The notes under the pieces: generated by a model
What the model was told of the DNA's origin: nothing
The model's input: the letters and a program-made list of their open reading frames with translations, nothing else
Database searches by the model: none
Program-made: the position numbers and the translations under genes
NCBI GenBank assembly: GCA_014607495.2
Contig: CP053163.1
Location: forward strand, 2,522,716 to 2,586,715
Length of the DNA: 64,000 nucleotides
Reading direction: 5' to 3'
From: Carposina sasakii
Taxonomy: Eukaryota; Arthropoda; Insecta; Lepidoptera; Carposinidae
Shown here: positions 11,168-24,700 of the stretch, in pieces
Numbering within the stretch: the first letter of the stretch is position 1
How the letters are laid out: each line of letters starts with the position of its first letter

Positions 11168-12045
11168 TAGGGTTCTGTAAAAAGCGCAAAAAACACGTTT
11201 GTGGTATGGTGGAACACGATGCGACATTTTGACACAGAACAGAAAATTTCAACTGTGTAGCTATTACGATTCATCAGCCCGGCTAGCACGGTCAGCGATA
11301 CACGTTATGATAAGTCAATTTATGTTGAATTTTATCGATAGAGCATAACCATGCCGGTAACAATCGAATTTTGACATCAATTCTGGTATAGATATTATTA
11401 TCGATGACCATTGTAGTACGCGATAAGCATAGATAGGTTGAAGAAATCTAAAAAGCTGTTATATTCTTTGGTTCGATAGGATATCAGTTATATGCTCCAA
11501 ACTTAATATTTATAATTTAGTGTTTTAGTTTACTCGTTTTAAGTTTACATAGGTAGGTTTACAAAGGTAAAATTAAATGATTAGTAATTAGTATCGATAA
11601 CATTCAACATGGTGGCTAATATCTATTATATTTTGACAGCTAGTCGATAAATAGATTTATCATATCGTGTTTCGCTGGTCATTCAATTCAATTTTTGTTA
11701 ATGGCTTGTGTCGGGCACAATGTATTCGCTGGTCATGTTAGAGCAGTTAACATTACATCTGCTGTCAAAAAGGAAAAAAGAAAAAAGAAAATTGACTCTA
11801 TAAACATTTATTTAACTTATCTCGTGCTTTATCGTATCATAGAACGTGATAACTCTTAACGTAACGTATCGTTCCATTGGTCATGCCCACGAAATCGATA
11901 ATTATGGTGGTATAGATACGATACGAAATCCTTTATCGTATATCTACTTTACGTGGTCGTGCTAGCCCGGCTGATACCTTGTGTGTGACAGACGGATAGA
12001 CGGATGGACTGCAGAGTAATAGGGTCCTTTGGGTGCGGAACCCTA
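11168..12045. mobile_element. DNA transposon remnant with TAGGGTTC(C/T)G ends, filling the intergenic region
   Basis: The left end reads TAGGGTTCTG (11168) and the right end CGGAACCCTA (12036-12045). The right flank carries the GACGGATAGACGGATGGACTG run common in lepidopteran elements of this kind. It is flanked by TA-containing sequence, as expected of Tc1/mariner-type elements. No transposase frame is visible. It contains the element at 11275-11973. Confidence 0.55.
11275..11973. mobile_element. Inverted-repeat element with CAGCCCGGCTAGCACG ends, nested in 11168-12045
   Basis: The terminal repeat CAGCCCGGCTAGCACG at 11275-11290 has a near-perfect inverse at 11959-11974. Internal AT-rich sequence includes the TTTATCATATCGTG(T)TTCGC.GGTCAT motif shared with copies at 4655-4805, 12893-13247, 14396-14443 and 35265-35305. 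Non-autonomous; superfamily not assigned. Confidence 0.55.
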
Positions 12046-12236
12046 AAAGTGAGATTACGTACCTACCTGCCTGCCTGTCAAAGTAAGTAAGTTGTCAAAG
12101 TCATGATTTATTATGATTTGGTCAATCATGGATTTGATTTAATCATGGATTTATTACCTCAATGGGTTTAATTCTCTGCTACATAATTATTTAATTTGTA
12201 TTATTTATTATTAAAATAGCTCCTGAAGCAACAAAA

Positions 12237-12790
12237 ATGGACTGGGGTCGGGATAGCTATTCTTCTAGTTCTCGAGAACGTTATAAAAAGCGTTCAAGAT
12301 CCAAATCCCGCGAAAGAAGCCCGAAGAAACCGAGAAAAGCTAGTCCTAGCTCTCCTCCATCACAAACCGACGGAGAATTTAGTTTTGAACATTATAAACG
12401 GGATTTAAATAAAATTTTATTATATGGTAATGAAAGCAATACCGTAGTGAACAGTTTGGACGACTTCTGGATATTCGTGAAAAAGTATGAAGCAATGCTG
12501 AGGAAAGTTGGTAAATCCATTCTAGATCAGAATAAACCTGAAAGTATCGTAAGTAACGATATGGAAGTCCCTAAAGAGTTTTCTAAGAGCAATTGCATTA
12601 ACTTCACAACAAAAATCAAATACATACCTCTTGCTTCTGATGATCGATCAAGACGGAAGCTTGATGAAAATTTGTTTAAAACTTTTTTAGATATTATTTC
12701 AATATATATAGATTTTAAAAATAAGGAGAAGTTTGAAAAACTCAAAAAGCTAAGGCAAGTTCAAAGTGAACTTCCAGTTGTGACGTACAG
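12237..12790 (+). CDS. DHX34: DHX34 exon 1 (residues 1-184)
   Basis: N-terminal extension with an arginine/serine-rich, basic patch (residues about 14-45: [18 protein letters not shown]), then the conserved DHX34 N-terminal region ([40 protein letters not shown]). The RS-like patch suggests nuclear localisation (inference). The donor is TACAG|GTGATT. Confidence 0.93.
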
Positions 12791-15700
12791 GTGATTAAAA
12801 TTTTTATTTTCATCCACACATATAAACACAGCTGTGTTCCTAAAATATGGTAATCAGAACTACAAAATCATAAAGGTTACATTATCGTCTGAGAGATCAC
12901 CTCAGTACAAGTAGCATGACCTGCGAAACACGATATGATAAACTGATCTGACAACATTTAGCCTTTCAAAATACGATAAATATAGTCGCCATGTTGAATT
13001 TTGTATACAGGGTGTAACAAAAAGCGAAAAGCTACGTAAATAGCCCACTGTATCTCAGAAATTTTCATACAATCTTGAAAAATAAACAAGTGATTTCGAG
13101 TCTCAAATTTTGTGGATAGGTTTTCTACAATGGGCTATTTACGTAGCTTTTTGCTTAACATACCCTTTTTGTTACACCCTGTAGAGACAATACAATATAG
13201 TGCGATACGATATCAACCATTTGTGGTCATGCTAGGGGGGCTGAGTTACCTAGTTATCTCCTAAAACATGCACGGAAATAGATTCAGCTGATGTATTCTA
13301 TCAAAGCTCTGTGTCAGCATAGGACTAGAACTTTATTTTCATCAAGGACATAAATTTAACTCTCTGTATGTACATTGGAAATGTTTCAAAAATTCTTACT
13401 TGTAATTAATTTTTTTTATAAACATACCTAATTTCTGTCTAGAAATTAAAGCATTTATCACAACCTTCAAGAAATGACTGGAAGAATTTTCGTTGAGGTT
13501 TATTTTATTTTTTTTTAGAGAGGAAATAGTATCAGCTGTAAAGAATTTCCGAGTGGTGGTGGTGGCAGGGGACACGGGGTGTGGGAAGTCTACACAGGTA
13601 CCACAATATCTACATGAAGCTGGATTTCAGAATATTGGTAAATCTAAATTTGTATTGCATAAAATTAGCTAGTTATAATCTGAAACTCCCCAATGTATAA
13701 ACTTTATAAAATTTATAATGTATAAAACAATGAAGCTGCCTTTTCATGAATGTACAGATCGGGGCAAACAACATGACTTTGATTGAACATTGAGTGTTGT
13801 GGAAGGGGAAAGTTCGCGCATGTGTACTTACGAGCATAGATAATCAGGTATGAGGTTCTAATAGGTTTTCAGTTACTTATTTTTATTTTTCTGAAAATAG
13901 ATATCATTATAAATTCCATGTTTCACATCAATTAATAAAAAATGTTTTGTGTTTTAAAAACACTAAAGTTAGGTATAATAACCTTATAAAATAATATCTA
14001 TGTATATGTACTTACTTCATAAGTATTAAAATTTTTAGTAAATACGATATTACTTCTATGGGTTCTGATTTAAAAGTAGAGCAAGCTGGGATTTTTTTTT
14101 TACAAAAAGTGTACAATAAACTTAAACAAAATTAAAACACATTGTACTGATATAATTGTAACTTATTTAAATTAATTTCGTTGTAGACAATTTTCAAATA
14201 TGTTGTCAAACAAACAAACACAAGATTTTACGAATTCGGTTTTCAACTTCACTATTATGTAAGAAGTCCGTACTTTTTGAGTCCCTATGTTGGTGAAAAG
14301 CAATTTAAATTAGAAGTTAGTTTAGGAGATGTCTTTCTCTAAAATCTTCCTAACAAAGAGAACGTTTAGGGAGCACTGGTGAAATCCGGCATAAATGTCG
14401 ATAAATCGGTTTATCATATCGTGTTTCGCAGGTCACGCTAGGCTTGCATACATCTCCTCCATACATACTCTCCAAGGTTTAACTCTTTAAAATCAGTGGT
14501 GTAAGCTGTATGTTGATCCGTTAGTCATTAAATAATTAGTCATAAAGCATTTAATATGTATAGATATGTTTGTTGCACAATTCTAGCATGTACTCAGCCA
14601 AGAAGAATTGCCTGCATTTCTCTGTCTAAACGAGTTGCGTACGAGATGTTGACGCAGTTTGAAACTAAGGTTGGATACCAGATCAGATTTGAGAAGAGTA
14701 AAACTGCTGATACCAAGATATGCTTCATTACTGAAGGATTACTACTTAGACAGGTATGTCTTCCCAAAGGTCTAGTTGTTATTTTGAATGTTTTGTGTTA
14801 AAAGTCGACATTTTAAAACTCGACATCTTGACAAAATTAAACTCGACATTCGACATTATAAATTAATTGTTCAATTTGGTAAATGACTAGAGTTCTTAGT
14901 TGACACATGTAAAAAATGTTCCACTATCTGTTTCCCAGTAGCTCCATCATCAGCAGATTCCTGTTTTCATAATTTTATGTGTAACTTACCAAAACTACGA
15001 TGTGGTTTCGTTACATTTCGTACTACGAGTCCAACAGTATATCAAATGCTCTTGTAAGTATGCTATATAATTACAGATGTCCTCAGAAAATATGCCGGAC
15101 TATGACGTCATAATCCTGGACGAGATCCATGAAAGACACCTCATGGGTGACTTTCTGCTCGGAGTACTGAAGTGTTTGATCCACACTCGTACAGACATTA
15201 AGCTGGTCCTCATGAGCGCTACGATTAATATTAAGCTGTTTCAAGACTATTTTGCTGCAGAGGAGGCTGTGGTTATTCAGGTAAATCCTGCTTCCTACCC
15301 TAATATGCAGGGTATAATAAAAAGGGTATGTTAAGCGAAAAGCTATGAATAAAGCCCAGTATAAAGACCATATTCCCAAAATTTGAGATTCTAAATCACA
15401 TGTTTATTTTTAAAGATTGTATGAACATTCCTGAGTTGTTTGAGAATTCTCTATACTAACTGCTAAAATAAACATTTGATTTCGAAGCTCAAATTTTGGG
15501 AATAGGTTCTCTATAGTGGGCTTTTTTCTTAGCTTTTCGCTTAACATACCCCTTTATTTACAGCCTGTATCATAAATACGCAAAAAAAAGCACAAAACTA
15601 CCGAATGGATTTTGATAATACTTGTCAGGTATTATAATTATAGTTCTGAATAACACATAGGCTCTACCTACAGTTCACGAGTACTAAGTCGCGGGTCGTC

Positions 15701-18700
15701 GCTAGTGTGTATAATATTATATTCTTTATGGAACACAAACATTCTAAACAGAAAAAGAGTTTACCATGATTTCTTCATCATCATCATCATCAGCCTGTTG
15801 CAGTACACTGCTGGACGTAGGCCTCCCCCAGGGCACGCCACAAGACTGCCATGGGGGGTATTTGCCCATAGTCACCACGCTGGGCAGGCGGGTTGGTGAC
15901 CGCAGTTTGTATTTTGGACTATGTTGTCAACACGGGAGGCGCTGCTGCCCACCTCCCGGAAACCCTTAATCGCATCGTACGATACCTACGGGCAGACAGG
16001 GGTGGCACGAATTCTACTCTGCCGGCACCACGCGGCCAATGATTTCTTAATAAATACAAAAACTCTTCTAATCTCTCGCTGTGCTAAATGTGACTATGGG
16101 ATTACCTTTACGATCCTATAGTTCTGGCTACCCCATTATCTGAACACAGACATGTATATTGCTAGTTAAAAGTACTCAACTATACCCTCAAAATTGGTCA
16201 GAAGTGGCACCATGTGGTTCTATCGGCCCTTGGTGCTCTGCCTACCCCGTAAGGGATTAAGCCGTAACTATATGTATGTATGTATGTATGTAAAAGTACT
16301 TTTGACTGGTTAAGACCTTTGACAGCAACATATACATGTCTTTCTTCTCATCCTTAGGTACCCGGACGCCTTTACCCAATAGAACTGAACTACAAACCTA
16401 TGTTAATTGAAGACAAGCCTACGAGAGAAGATCGTCTGGACCCGCAGCCATACGTGCAAATAATGCAACTGATTGACAGCAAGTATCCAAGTAAGTGCGC
16501 AAATAAATGAAAAATAATATATAGGTACATAATGTGATGTGGGTGGGGCTTTCTCTCGGCTATCCTTCCGCATCTAAGGAATTCCTTCCGTGTATACATC
16601 TTTTACATCAGTCCCCCCCTATGACCACGCATGTGGATATCCGATAAAAATTCTGGCGGCTATTAATACTTATGTACTTCTTTATTGTACAGGTAACGAA
16701 AGAGGCGATCTTCTAGTATTCATGTCTGGCGTACAAGAGATCACGGCTATATGTGATGCAGCGCAGCAATACGCGGAGAAGACTAAAGGCTGGGTCGTTC
16801 TGCCGCTGCATAGTGGACTGTCTCTTACTGAACAGGATAAGGTTGGTGATTCATTAATGTTGGCTTAAAAAAAAAAATGATAGTTTTAAAAGTAGACCAA
16901 CCTTATGCTCTTAGGGGTAAGTACGAACCTCTCTATAGTCCGTAACGCTAGCGCCAAACTGTCAAATCACATAGATTTTGCTAGCGAGTCGCTAGCGTTA
17001 CGCCGCGTTTTCCGAAAAAGTTTCGTGCATCCTCCACTGATAGCAAGCTAGTGTAAGTAAGCTAGTGATGGTTATGTTGATTTTCCACTAGAGATGTGCT
17101 ATTGCTACGTTGCTACAGATGCGTGATCGAATTCATTCACATCATGGAGCTATGAATTTGATTGAGTTATTATAGCCGCGTGGTGCCGGCAGAATAGAAT
17201 TCGTACCACCCCATGTCTGCCCGTGGGTATCGTACGAGGTGATTAAGGGTTTCCGAGAGGTGGACAGCAGCGCCTCCCGTGTTGACAACATAGTCCGAAA
17301 TACAAACTGCGGTCACCAACCCGCCTGCCCAGCGTGGTGACTATGGACAAATACCCCTCATGGCAGTCTTGTGGCGTGCCCTGGGGGAGGCCTACGTCCA
17401 GCAGTGGACTGCAATAGGCTGATGATGATTATAGCCGGCCAGCTAATTCCCCATTTCCCCCATTCCCCTTTTGGATGAGGATACAAAGTAAACATACACC
17501 TGGCATATACACATGGCTATATTCCCAATAATGGAACTGCAGGATCGCGAAAGAGTGACTACAACTTTAAAACTTGTACAAATGGCTTGAACTATACCCT
17601 CAAAATTGGTCAGAAGTGGCACCATGTGGTTCTATCGGCCCTTGGTGCTCTGCCTACCCCGTAAGGGATAAAGGCGTGGTTATACGTATGTATATAAATG
17701 ACTCGTGACACGTTTCGCCTGTCCGACTATACATACACTATACTATACCCTCCGCTGACCCTCGGATCTGCCGACTCATGATCACGAACACAAGACACTA
17801 CAGTCGCAACGAGAAGCCAGATCCAAGCACCTAGCATGCAACCATAAATATAATATAATAACCCGTGGTGGGCGATCCCTCAATAGAGAGTTGAACTTCC
17901 GAATAGTGACGCCTGATACAATTCAAGAGTAATAAATGTCTTATATTTCAGGTGTTCGATTACCCGCCAGAGGGCGTCCGGAAGTGTATAGTGTCGACGA
18001 ATATAGCCGAGACTTCGGTCACTATAGACGGCATTCGATTCGTCGTTGACTCGGGAAAAGTAAGAAAATCTAATTATACCTCTGCCTATAATAGGTATAC
18101 TATACGCCAACCGTCGTGGCACGCGCTGTCATATAACGTTTTATGACTGCGTGTGCCACGGCGGTTGGCGTATAGTATAGCCGCGTCGTGCCGGCAGAGA
18201 AGAGTTTGTACTACCCCTGCCTGCCCGTGGGTATCGTACGAGGCGATTAAGGGTTTCCGGGAGGTGGGCAGAAGCGCCTCCCGTGTTGACAACATAGTCC
18301 AAAATACAAACTGCGGTCACCAACCCGCCTGCCCAGCGTTGTGACTATCCTCTATGGCAGTAGCCTTGTGACGTGCCCTGGGGGAGGCCTACGTCCAGCA
18401 GTGGACTGCAATAAGCTGAAGACGAAGACCTACTTGTTGTCTAAGTTTACAAATTTTATATTTACAGACTTTTTGGTACATTCTGTAGTTTCGTAGCTAG
18501 TCGAAAAGTACAGTCATTATCCGAATATAATATTTTTAGGTAAAAGAAATGAGCTACGACCCTACAACGAAGATGCAGCGATTGAAAGAGTTCTGGATCT
18601 CTCAGGCGAGCGCTGATCAAAGGAAAGGGCGCGCCGGGAGGACTGGTAAGGGTTATTAGTAACTAACGAACGCGGCATCATCTGTTTTAATTGAACTACA

Positions 18701-21700
18701 TGTTATTCTGATGTTTAACTTATTGGTATCACTGCCAAGTTTTATTAAAATTCGTTCGGTGGTTTTTAGCTGAGTTAGAAGACTTTTAAAACACATATTT
18801 ATTTTCACAAACTTGCTGGTTTACTAAAATAAGATTCTCAATAAATAAGTTTGCTTATAAAATTGCGCATTGAGTTCTATTGAGTTGAAATTCTACTGTA
18901 CAATTGAATAACCACAATTTCTTTAAAAAACAAACCCAATATCACTCTCACAAAGTCTCGGCGAATCTAATGATACTTCTCTAGTTTAAATGCGATGCGA
19001 CAAACTGTTTAGGCTCTAGTTAAGAGCATGCAATAAAATATTCAAATACAGGGTTAATTTTAAAACATCAATAACCTCACAAGACTAGGTAGTTACCACC
19101 ATAAACAACAACATTTGTTCTACGAGTTTAGATAAATTCTCACATTTTACTTTCCTATGAAAATAAATATCAATTTAATATTACCTCTGAATGTTCTTAA
19201 GTCTGTACATAACACAGGGGCGCACGCGATGTCGCGCGTCAACCTTTTCGTATACCTACGAATGGAACATAGACTTACAAATGTCACGACAGTACAATAA
19301 AAGCTTGGAAAATCATTTTTAATAAAATTAATGTATTGAGTTATGATAAAACTCGTAGAACAAATGTTATTGTTTATGGTTTTAGTTATCTTGTCCTGCG
19401 AGGTTATTGTTGTTTTAAAGTTAACCCTGTATACTTATAAACACTCGAAAAACTACCCTCGTTCTAGTGCAGGATAAAAAAGAGACCAAAAACGCTAAAA
19501 ACACCTATCCACCTAGGAAGGAATCTTTTAATTAGAAAAACATCGCTCATTCTTACGCAGTCGCGTAAAAAACCTATCTCCCAGGTCCGGGAGTATGTTA
19601 CCGCATATATTCGGAGAAGCAGTTCTCCGAAATGGCAGAGTTCAGTACTCCTGAAGTAACTCGCGTGCCGCTCGCTTCGCTCATTCTGCTAATGAGTGCA
19701 CTGGGCGTTGCCGACGTACGGCGCTTCCCGTTTGTAGACGCGCCGCCGGAACAGGCTGTTGAAAATGCTCTACTTGAGCTTAAGCAACATGTAAGTATTG
19801 ATAATCGAAAAAAAAAGACCCGACCGTAACAATTTGACCTAGTGTAACCCTCAAGACATAATTATACCTCTCAAGCCGTTGAAGAAAAGACCCGACTGCT
19901 TTTTGGCCCAGTGTCACTCTTACGACTAAGACGTAATGCTAGCCCTCAAGCTCAAATGCGATAAGCCGTCTAGACTCTGGAACGTGCCAAACATACATAC
20001 ATACTCTTGAAAAACATAACCCTCCTTCTGTTGCAGTCGGGTAATAAAATTACTTACTTGACTTATATTATTTTACTAATTTACTTATATATAGCAGCAC
20101 GGTTACCTTCAATGAATTTCATTCTAGGGGGCGCTATCATCAAACGAAAAGCTAACACCACTAGGCAAGGCTCTATCCAACTTGCCAGTCGAGGTATCTC
20201 TGGCTAAAGCTCTAGTAGTGGGGGCAGCAACCCTCCCCCCTCACAAACGGGACTCCGCCCTCACCCTCACAGCGGCCTTGGGGATTAGATCTATTTATAC
20301 CACTCGGGCGCATCGGGATTTTGAGTGTGAGGTAGGTATTGGTTTTATAAATTAGCGGTGTCGTGGTAGTTTTCAGTAATGATCAAATCCAATCTTGTAG
20401 TGATACTTTTCGCATTGAGATCGTATTTAAAAATCCGTTTGGTAATGAATCAAAGTTGATAGTAAATTTAAACATGTTAACTTGCGTATATGCGGTGTGG
20501 TGTCGGAAAACTAGTCTAGATCTAATGTAATAACAACTTTATTGTACCATGCTTTTGAGTTGATTATGGATGTGAAATGAAGAACTTGAGAGATATGATA
20601 AGGAACTTGAGAGAGTGGCTGATTGATTGCTGTTTCTATAGCGTCAATGAATTTTTGGAAAAACGTTTTGCATGCTAATGTATTTAAGCGGAATAGTAAG
20701 AATTGTTATTAATATTATTTAAGACCTTACTTGTACCTATTCTTGGCAAATAAACGATTTGGATTTGGAAAAAAAGAAGGACCAGACTGATACATCAGTT
20801 AAATATTTAATTGTATCAGGCGTCACTATTCGGAAGTTCAAATTTCCATTGGCGGTTCGCGCACCACCGGGCCCTATACCCTCCGCTGACCCTCAGATCT
20901 ACCGACTCATGATCACGAACACAAGACACTACTGTCGCATCGAGAAGCCAGATCTAAGCACCTAGCATGCAACTATAAATACATAGCTGCTAATCCGAAA
21001 ACCAATTAAAATTTTAATCGACATACATTTCGCCAACACCCGTGGCATCATCAGGATTAGTTTTCCATGTTAGTTTTAATTACCGAACCAACTAACTACA
21101 TATCAGATATATCTAAACTAAAACTAAAAGATATATCAGTTGTCGTGCCGTCAGCGCCAAATATAGTAAAACGAAAAAAAAAAAGAATTTTAATATACAG
21201 TTCTATCAAATAAAAAGGCAGATTAACCGAGTAGTGGCATTCGGTCGTAAATATCCGACCTTGGCAAAATGAGCACGATAATATTTGTCAGAGTAATCCG
21301 ACCTTGACGGTTAAAGGGTAAAGATGGTGGTTAACACATGCATTAAGGAAATAATTATTAATAGAACGCGCGTAAACCAGACGAAAGTAACTCTGGTGAC
21401 CCGATAACTCTACTCAGCCTGTACTGTGGCTGGCTGAGAGAGAAGCGCTCGGGCGGCGCTCAGAGCTGGTGTCGGCGACGAGGGATCGAGGCTCAACGGC
21501 TTTATGAACTGACCAAACTGGCTGCCCAGCTTAGAGGTTTATTACAGGTGAGTATGGGACCATAGGTGTTAAATTTGTTGCGTCTTGTTTTACATGTTGA
21601 GAAGTGCAGGTGTAGATGTAAGTGCAGGTGTAGGTGTGGGTGTGAAGTACGCTGATAAGTGTGCAGTGTTTAGCAATTGTTTTGTGTTTTGCACAGGAGC

Positions 21701-24700
21701 TAGGTAATCCGAAACCACTATAAATATTCACACACTTCACAACACATTGACCTAGTCCCATATTAAGATCCCTAAGGTCTTGTGTCGTGGGTACTAAGCA
21801 ACTATGTTAATCTACATTATGTTTCGCCAGCGTCGTCCGAAGCATTCTCAGCTTTTTTTTCTAAATCCGGTGATTATACTTCACTAGCACTTCGTGTAAT
21901 GAAAGTTTCTTGGTACCATATCATTAATAATTTTAATAAAATCCGGCTCGAAGGACTGAAATGTCTACGATGACTTAGTTTATAAATATATTATAAAATT
22001 AATTATAAAGAAAATGGAAAAAATTCTTCACCCGAGTGGGAATCGACCCCACGACCACTGCAAACTGTGCCAGCCGCTATAACCACTAAGCCACCGGGTC
22101 AATAATAAATGTAATTGAAATAAAATAAATGGCATGTAATAATATTTAAATTTATTATCCTTAAATTTTGATAGGACAACAACTTAATGGAGACAGCGGA
22201 ACCGGAAGCGATGACGTCAGCGGAGAGATCAATGCGGCATGGACAACTTAAACAACTTAAAGACATGAGAAGGTATGTCCTCCTTTTTTATACCTTCTCC
22301 ATGCTTACGACATACACGGATAGAGAAGCAGCTGATGTATTCTAGTGAAGCCCCGCATCAGCACAGGTTTTAAAATTATATGTAACCAATAAAATATTTC
22401 CATTTCTTTAGACAATACAAACAGAAAGCAGCCGAAGACTCCAAAAAGAAGAAACGTCTGAAAATAGACTCGTGGGAGATAGTGGACGATAATGATGAAG
22501 AAGACAGAACTTTAGACATACGTGACATAGAGTTCAGAATGTCTAATGACGCTAAGAGGATACAGTCGCTTATCTCTGGATCGACCGCGTCGGGTGGACG
22601 AGATCTTATTATGTTAAAGGTAAGTTCAATTTAAAAAAACTTGACGGAGTAAATATTTTGACCTAGTCTTACGACTAACACTGGCACCAGACATAGCTTC
22701 AAAGATTTGCACACTTCTTTGAATACTTTGCAATGCGTTGATAACACATTTGAACACATATTGGCGCAACCTGCCAGACATGTTTCGCAAAGACTTTTCT
22801 CCAGAGTACGCTGGTAGACAAGATTTATGACGATTTTATCATTTATGTGCATGTAATTATTTTTTACGTGTGCATTAAAATTTAAGGAAACGTCCGAGAA
22901 GGAGGCGCGAATGGATGTGTGAAATGTACCGTAATAAAACAAGGGACCTATGTATATTTGATGAATTTAAACTACTGTTTCAATACAGTCTCACACAACC
23001 GTTTCCCTCAACAATGCTCGCGCAAATGGGATTTCCGCAAGTGTGGCAGGCTACGCAAACATTTGAACACATACGACTTTGAACGCTTTGATGTGCGCTA
23101 AAAAACCGACACCGCATGGCAAAGTGCAAATCTTTGTCCAAACTTTGGACACATATTCAAAGTCTCGTACCACACATGGTATTCAAACAAGTGTTCAATC
23201 AAGTGAAGCTATGTCTGGCGCCGACTTAAGACGAATCCATGGAGAAGAAATAAAAGAGGAGTAACGGCTAAGTATATTTTCATACAAAAATAGTGTGCCG
23301 CAGAGCGGGGGTGAAGTATGGGACGAGGAGAGCATTGAACACTGTAGCCCTGCCCATTTACATAGAAACCACCTTGTATTGACTAGTCAAACTACTTGCT
23401 CATTATCAATATGGTTCAAGATTGTTTTACTAGTGCTAATGTTTTACTCATCGCTAGATGGCAATATTATACTACGTTTTAGTAAGAAAAAGTACGCTGA
23501 TAAAAGCGTAGTGTCTTTGTAATTTTAATACGGTTACATTTTGGAGCACAAGCGTGTGGTTACAGCTACTGCGTTACACTGGCGCTGAAGCTCCGCCCCT
23601 ATCATGACTTTATGGCCTCACGATTGCCACACGGCTCCTCTTTTATACCTTCTTCATGGACGAATCTAATGACCTCGCAAGGTAAAATGCGACGAGCATT
23701 GTCCTGTCAAACACTGACATTGGCAGAATCGTCGACAATCGATGGAGCCATTAAATAAAAAGTTTAAGTTGACAAGCCTATTCAGCATGTTTTAAAGAAA
23801 AGTACATTATAATGTTTGCAGAATATCCCACGGTAAAGAACAAAAAAGCAATGATTTACATATTTGATTTTTTTATGTTATTATTTTCAGTTAGTGTTGT
23901 GCAGAGCTCTGTACCCGCAAATAGCTGTTGCTGATGAGTTCAACTATTGTAAGGTAAAAGTAGACCATCATTATGTATATATTTTTAAATTTCTAACATG
24001 TTTTTTGAGAAGTTTTAAACACACTTGCGAATTTTAAAAACCTTATGTCTTTGCGCGTAGAAATTCATCTAGATTCGTTCAGCTGTTTGATATATTTTCT
24101 GCCAGTTGCTCGTGATTGTAATCATGAGTCGTTAGATTCGAGGGTCAGCGAGAGATTGATGGTCCTGTCTTCGACGAACATTAGTTTGTTGATTCAAACT
24201 TCCGAATACATAGTAACGCCTTAAGTATTAAGGGCAGATACACCGAAATGTGACGCTAAGCGCATATTTTAATATAACAAATACTTACTTTATTTACTAC
24301 AGAAAAAGATACACATTTAATTTCGAGGCACAATGCTGCTCATACTGAATTCTCTCAATGAAATATGTAAGAACCTTTTCATATAGTAAATAAAGTAAAG
24401 GGTTTTAGAGGTTCATAATAATTAGTGGTTTACTAATTTACTAATTTCTATAATCCTGAGGATGCCACGGTTATTGGCGAAACATATGTAGATTATTTAT
24501 CTAGTTTTTGATTTCGGAATAGTGCAATGTATTGTCTTGCATGCTAGGTGCTCGGGTCTGGTTTCTCGTGGCGATTGTAGTTAGTGCAAGTGCCTGTTTT
24601 CGCAGTTATGAGTTATCAGATCCGAGGGTCAGTGGAGGGTGTAGGGCCCGGTGGTGGGCGCACCATAGTGAATAAATAAAGTACATTTTGAGTTGCTCTC

